Source: Bryobacteraceae bacterium (GTDB lineage Bacteria > Acidobacteriota > Terriglobia > Bryobacterales > Bryobacteraceae). From it: a DNA stretch of 6,413 bases. The translations under genes and the position numbers were made by a program. The notes under the pieces were generated by a model. The model saw nothing but the letters and a program-made list of their open reading frames with translations. It did no database searches and was not told the DNA's origin. The stretch spans positions 1 to 6,413 of the forward strand of contig JASHQT010000471.1 in NCBI GenBank assembly GCA_030039005.1, in the 5' to 3' direction. Below are positions 4,844 through 6,413 of the stretch, one piece after another (position 1 is the first letter of the stretch; each line of letters begins with the position of its first letter).

Positions 4844-5777
4844 ACCGGCGCAGATGCCTGTGATTAATGGGACCCGGCTTGGCCCCACCGTAGCGAAAAT
4901 GCTGGAGGAAGAGGGCACGGAAGCTGAGTTGCTTCGCGCATCCGTGTATGGAGATGTACAGCGCGTCCGTAACCTGGTCGATGCAGATCCGCGCCTTTTG
5001 AATCTCGAGCGGGGAGGGCCCAAGGGCACGGTCCGGTGGGGACCTATTCTTCTGGCATCCATGTATGGGCAGCACGATGTGGTTGAAGCATTGCTGGATC
5101 GCGGTGCTCCGCTAAGCCAGAATTGGCACTCGGGTACTCTCTTGCATCATGCCGCACAGAATCGGCACACACAGGTCGTTGAATTGCTGATTCAGCGGGG
5201 CGCTGATGTCAATGCGCTGGCTGCCAACACCAGCGCGAGAGTGACTCCGCTTTTGAGGAATGTTTTCCAAACGAACGGCGGAAACGAAGAGATCGTGCGC
5301 CTGCTTTTGGAGGCGGGCGCCGATCCAGAAATTCGCACCGGTGACTGGAGCGCCCTGGCGCAAGCGGCAGGTGCAGGGAATATTCCGGTGGTAAAGATCC
5401 TATTGGCGTTTGGAGCTGACGTCAATACCAGAACGCCCGTGTACGCTTCAAGTTGGAGCCAGCCATATTCGGACGATTGGCCGATTGTCGAGCCGGATTG
5501 GAGGGACACTCGTCCCCTGTACGGCGCAGTGTGCACCGGTTCGCTTGAACTTGTGGAGCTTCTACTCGACCACGGTGCGGATATCAACGCGCTGTCGTTC
5601 GGATGGACGGCGCTCCATGCGGCCGCGGGACAGGGGAACCGTGGGATGGTGGAATTGCTTCTGGCACGCGGAGCGGACATCCAAATCAAGTCATCGAATA
5701 ACAAAACTGCTATTGAGCTCTTGTCGGGGCACAAGAAGTCCGCCGAGCTTCTGCGACACGCGATGGACAGAACCTGA
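4821..5777 (+). CDS. Ankyrin-repeat protein 2
   Basis: A 318-aa cytoplasmic ankyrin-repeat protein. After an N-terminal stretch of about 30 residues come a capping repeat (34-62, ELLRASVYGDVQRVRNLVDADP), repeats at about 73-103 (PILLASMYGQHDVVEALLDRGA), 104-137 (TLLHHAAQNRHTQVVELL), 141-173 (LLLEAGADPE), 174-205 (SALAQAAGAGNIPVVKILL), 229-260 (LYGAVCTGSLELVELLLDHG), 261-292 (GWTALHAAAG) and a C-terminal cap. A Trp- and Asp-rich insertion (206-229, containing WSQPYSDDWPIVEPDW) separates two repeats and could be a binding loop. The start at ATG 4821 is chosen because TGGAGG lies 3 bases upstream and inside the end of gene 1; the frame stays open to 4746. The 23-bp overlap implies coupled translation and roughly equal amounts of both proteins. 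It is related to protein 1 in architecture but not a recent duplicate. Confidence 0.87.
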   Translation: MSAEAQNEPAQMPVINGTRLGPTVAKMLEEEGTEAELLRASVYGDVQRVRNLVDADPRLLNLERGGPKGTVRWGPILLASMYGQHDVVEALLDRGAPLSQNWHSGTLLHHAAQNRHTQVVELLIQRGADVNALAANTSARVTPLLRNVFQTNGGNEEIVRLLLEAGADPEIRTGDWSALAQAAGAGNIPVVKILLAFGADVNTRTPVYASSWSQPYSDDWPIVEPDWRDTRPLYGAVCTGSLELVELLLDHGADINALSFGWTALHAAAGQGNRGMVELLLARGADIQIKSSNNKTAIELLSGHKKSAELLRHAMDRT

Positions 5778-6032
5778 CTCCGACTGATTAGACCGGAATC
5801 CGACGGTTTCTGCGTTTGATATTTTTCGCCCTTGCCGCCAAACTGGGCCAAGGATTCGTCCCGGTAAGTCGCCGTCCCGGCACCTTGACGAGAACGGCCT
5901 ATCTTCCAAAGTTGAATTCACGTCGGCCAGAAAGTAGATCTCACATTTGGAATCGTTAGCCGGGCTCGTAGTCTTGAGGGATTTCTTGGTGCAGTTGCCT
6001 CACCTGTCTCTGCGCTGGAAGGGTCCGCAATT
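5778..6032. other. Region after the ankyrin genes, no convincing gene
   Basis: I see no terminator with a T-run after the ankyrin stop. On the minus strand, 5948-5838 can be read as a fragment with KCEIY, then RPFSSRCRDGDL, faintly like a decayed YacG-type zinc-finger protein (two of the expected cysteines missing). It has no start codon with a ribosome site. The rest shows only short direct repeats (GTCCCGG near 5859 and 5873). Confidence 0.35.
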
Positions 6033-6057
6033 TTGTGACGTGGATTGTGACTTAACC
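6033..6057 (+). repeat. Right 25-bp element-end repeat, putative integrase arm site
   Basis: This is the second copy of the 507-531 repeat, in the same orientation and with 3 mismatches in 25 bp. TTGTGAC units start at 6033 and 6045, keeping the 12-bp spacing. It lies 159 bp inside attR, compared with 46 bp for the left copy, the kind of unequal arm distance seen in integrase attachment regions. Confidence 0.6.
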
Positions 6058-6112
6058 CCTACCAAAACTCCCCTTGAGAGCCGTTTTGCGAGCTTCCTCA
6101 GGCTTGTCCAGG

Positions 6113-6198
6113 GTTGATCACGATTCGCAAGAAAGCCAGCGAAGCCCCTGAGAAATCAGAGGCTTGCTGGCACTCCTGATCAACAGCGAACAACGCTG
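6113..6198. repeat. Nested inverted repeats next to attR
   Basis: An outer 8-bp perfect inverted repeat, GTTGATCA (6113-6120) and TGATCAAC (6177-6184), encloses an inner stem, GCCAGC (6135-6140) with GCTGGC (6166-6171), extended inward by AAGCC/GGCTT with one bulged base. A further small hairpin, CAGCG-AACAA-CGCTG, spans 6184-6198. No T-run follows the stems, so an intrinsic terminator is unlikely. It lies between the right arm site and the attR core and may be a protein-binding or structural part of the element end. Confidence 0.55.
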
Positions 6199-6216
6199 AT
6201 TTAAAGGCCTGGCCAA

Positions 6217-6261
6217 CTTACAAGCAGGAGGTCCGCGGTTCGAGCCCGCGACCGCCCACCA
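6217..6261 (+). repeat. attR: 45-bp tRNA-Val 3'-half fragment
   Basis: Identical to 416-460. Upstream of it there is no acceptor, D arm or 5' anticodon stem, so it is not a tRNA gene. It is the right end of the element, and the original chromosome resumes at 6262. Confidence 0.93.
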
Positions 6262-6312
6262 CCACGTCAGACTCATCCGCGACCCGGCGCACCCTCTACA
6301 CTAGGGAGTGTG

Positions 6313-6413
6313 GTGGCAGCTCGGTATCTCGTGTCTCTCTTATGTCTTTCTCTTGCGGCGCATGCGGCCGAACTCCAGCCGGAGACCGCGGCCGCATTCG
6401 ACCGCTACGTAAA
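6313..6413 (+). CDS. Secreted protein of unknown function, N-terminal part (runs off window)
   Basis: The first 33 codons of a gene flanking the element. The start is GTG 6313, preceded by GGGAG at 6304-6308 (4-base spacing); GTG 6310 is an alternative but too close. The N-terminus is a classical Sec signal peptide: one Arg, a hydrophobic core (YLVSLLCLSLAA), then AHA and a likely cleavage near AHA-AE. The mature part begins ELQPETAAAFDRYV. I recall similar mature N-termini in acidobacterial exported proteins of unknown function, but cannot name a family. A small hairpin, ACACT (6298-6302) with AGTGT (6307-6311), overlaps the ribosome site. It belongs to the chromosome, not the element: it starts 51 bp after attR. 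Confidence 0.65.
   Translation, partial: MAARYLVSLLCLSLAAHAAELQPETAAAFDRYV

Larger units (their letters stand above)
416..6261. mobile_element. Integrative element of about 5.8 kb in tRNA-Val
   Basis: Boundaries are set by a 45-bp perfect direct repeat: the 3' half of tRNA-Val at 416-460 and its copy at 6217-6261. Recombination between them would release a circle of 5801 bp. Between the repeats are, from the left, an integrase gene (broken), an excisionase gene, two phased repeat arrays, a toxin-antitoxin operon and an ankyrin gene pair. Integrase next to one attachment site, excisionase just upstream of it and tRNA-derived ends are the standard plan of integrative islands. There are no conjugation, relaxase, capsid or clear replication genes, so it is a minimal island or satellite-like element. 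Because the integrase has lost part of its catalytic domain, it is probably fixed in place. Confidence 0.88.

Noticed and set aside
5192..5851. Minus-strand open reading of 219 aa
   Set aside because: It is antisense to ankyrin gene 2, Ser/Pro-rich, with no ribosome site; it arises from the GC-rich codon pattern of the real gene.
5830..5853. Terminator after the ankyrin operon (CCTTG...CAAGG)
   Set aside because: The stem is only 5 bp with a loop of more than 10 bases and no T-run on either strand.
6217..6261. Second tRNA gene
   Set aside because: Only the 3' half from the anticodon loop is present; the acceptor 5' strand, D arm and 5' anticodon stem are absent.

Overview
The window looks like chromosomal DNA of a soil-type bacterium, most likely an acidobacterium. 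This rests on moderately high G+C, the style of the tyrosine integrases (one has an Ala/Arg-rich insertion I associate with acidobacterial integrases) and the secreted protein starting at the right edge. That taxonomic call comes from recognition, not a search.

The dominant structure is a compact integrative element of about 5.8 kb in the 3' half of a tRNA-Val(UAC) gene. The intact tRNA is at 384-460. A 45-bp perfect direct repeat, running from the 5' edge of the anticodon loop through CCA, occurs at 416-460 (attL) and again at 6217-6261 (attR). Inside both ends lies a second, 25-bp imperfect direct repeat (507-531 and 6033-6057), each copy holding two TTGTGAC units 12 bp apart. These look like integrase arm-binding sites.

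Left module (minus strand): a small MerR/AlpA-like excisionase gene (1762-1986) precedes a tyrosine integrase gene (534-1597). The integrase is broken by an internal deletion plus frameshift right after the first catalytic arginine, so the element is probably immobile unless helped in trans. Upstream of the excisionase gene is an array of 10-bp repeats repeated with a 50-bp period (2081-2190). About 300 bp further on is an unrelated tandem array of seven 11-bp repeats (2475-2551). Both are iteron-like. A doubtful, possibly frameshifted small gene lies between and into them.

Middle module (minus strand): a UPF0175 antitoxin gene (3231-3485) overlaps a DUF3368 PIN-like toxin gene (2756-3247). 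A 44-aa ORF (2613-2747) starts 8 bp after the toxin stop, and a good intrinsic terminator (2571-2594) closes the operon. It probably stabilises the element.

Right module (plus strand): two overlapping ankyrin-repeat genes (3932-4843 and 4821-5777) form a translationally coupled pair of cytoplasmic binding proteins of unknown target. They are the only clear cargo, and the best candidate here for an undescribed function. The stretch from 5778 to attR holds no convincing gene. It has the right arm site and a nest of inverted repeats.

Outside the element, a second, different tyrosine integrase (1-381, 5' end missing) ends only 2 bp before the tRNA, so this locus has probably received more than one element. 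A gene with a signal peptide (from 6313) starts 51 bp after attR and runs off the window.
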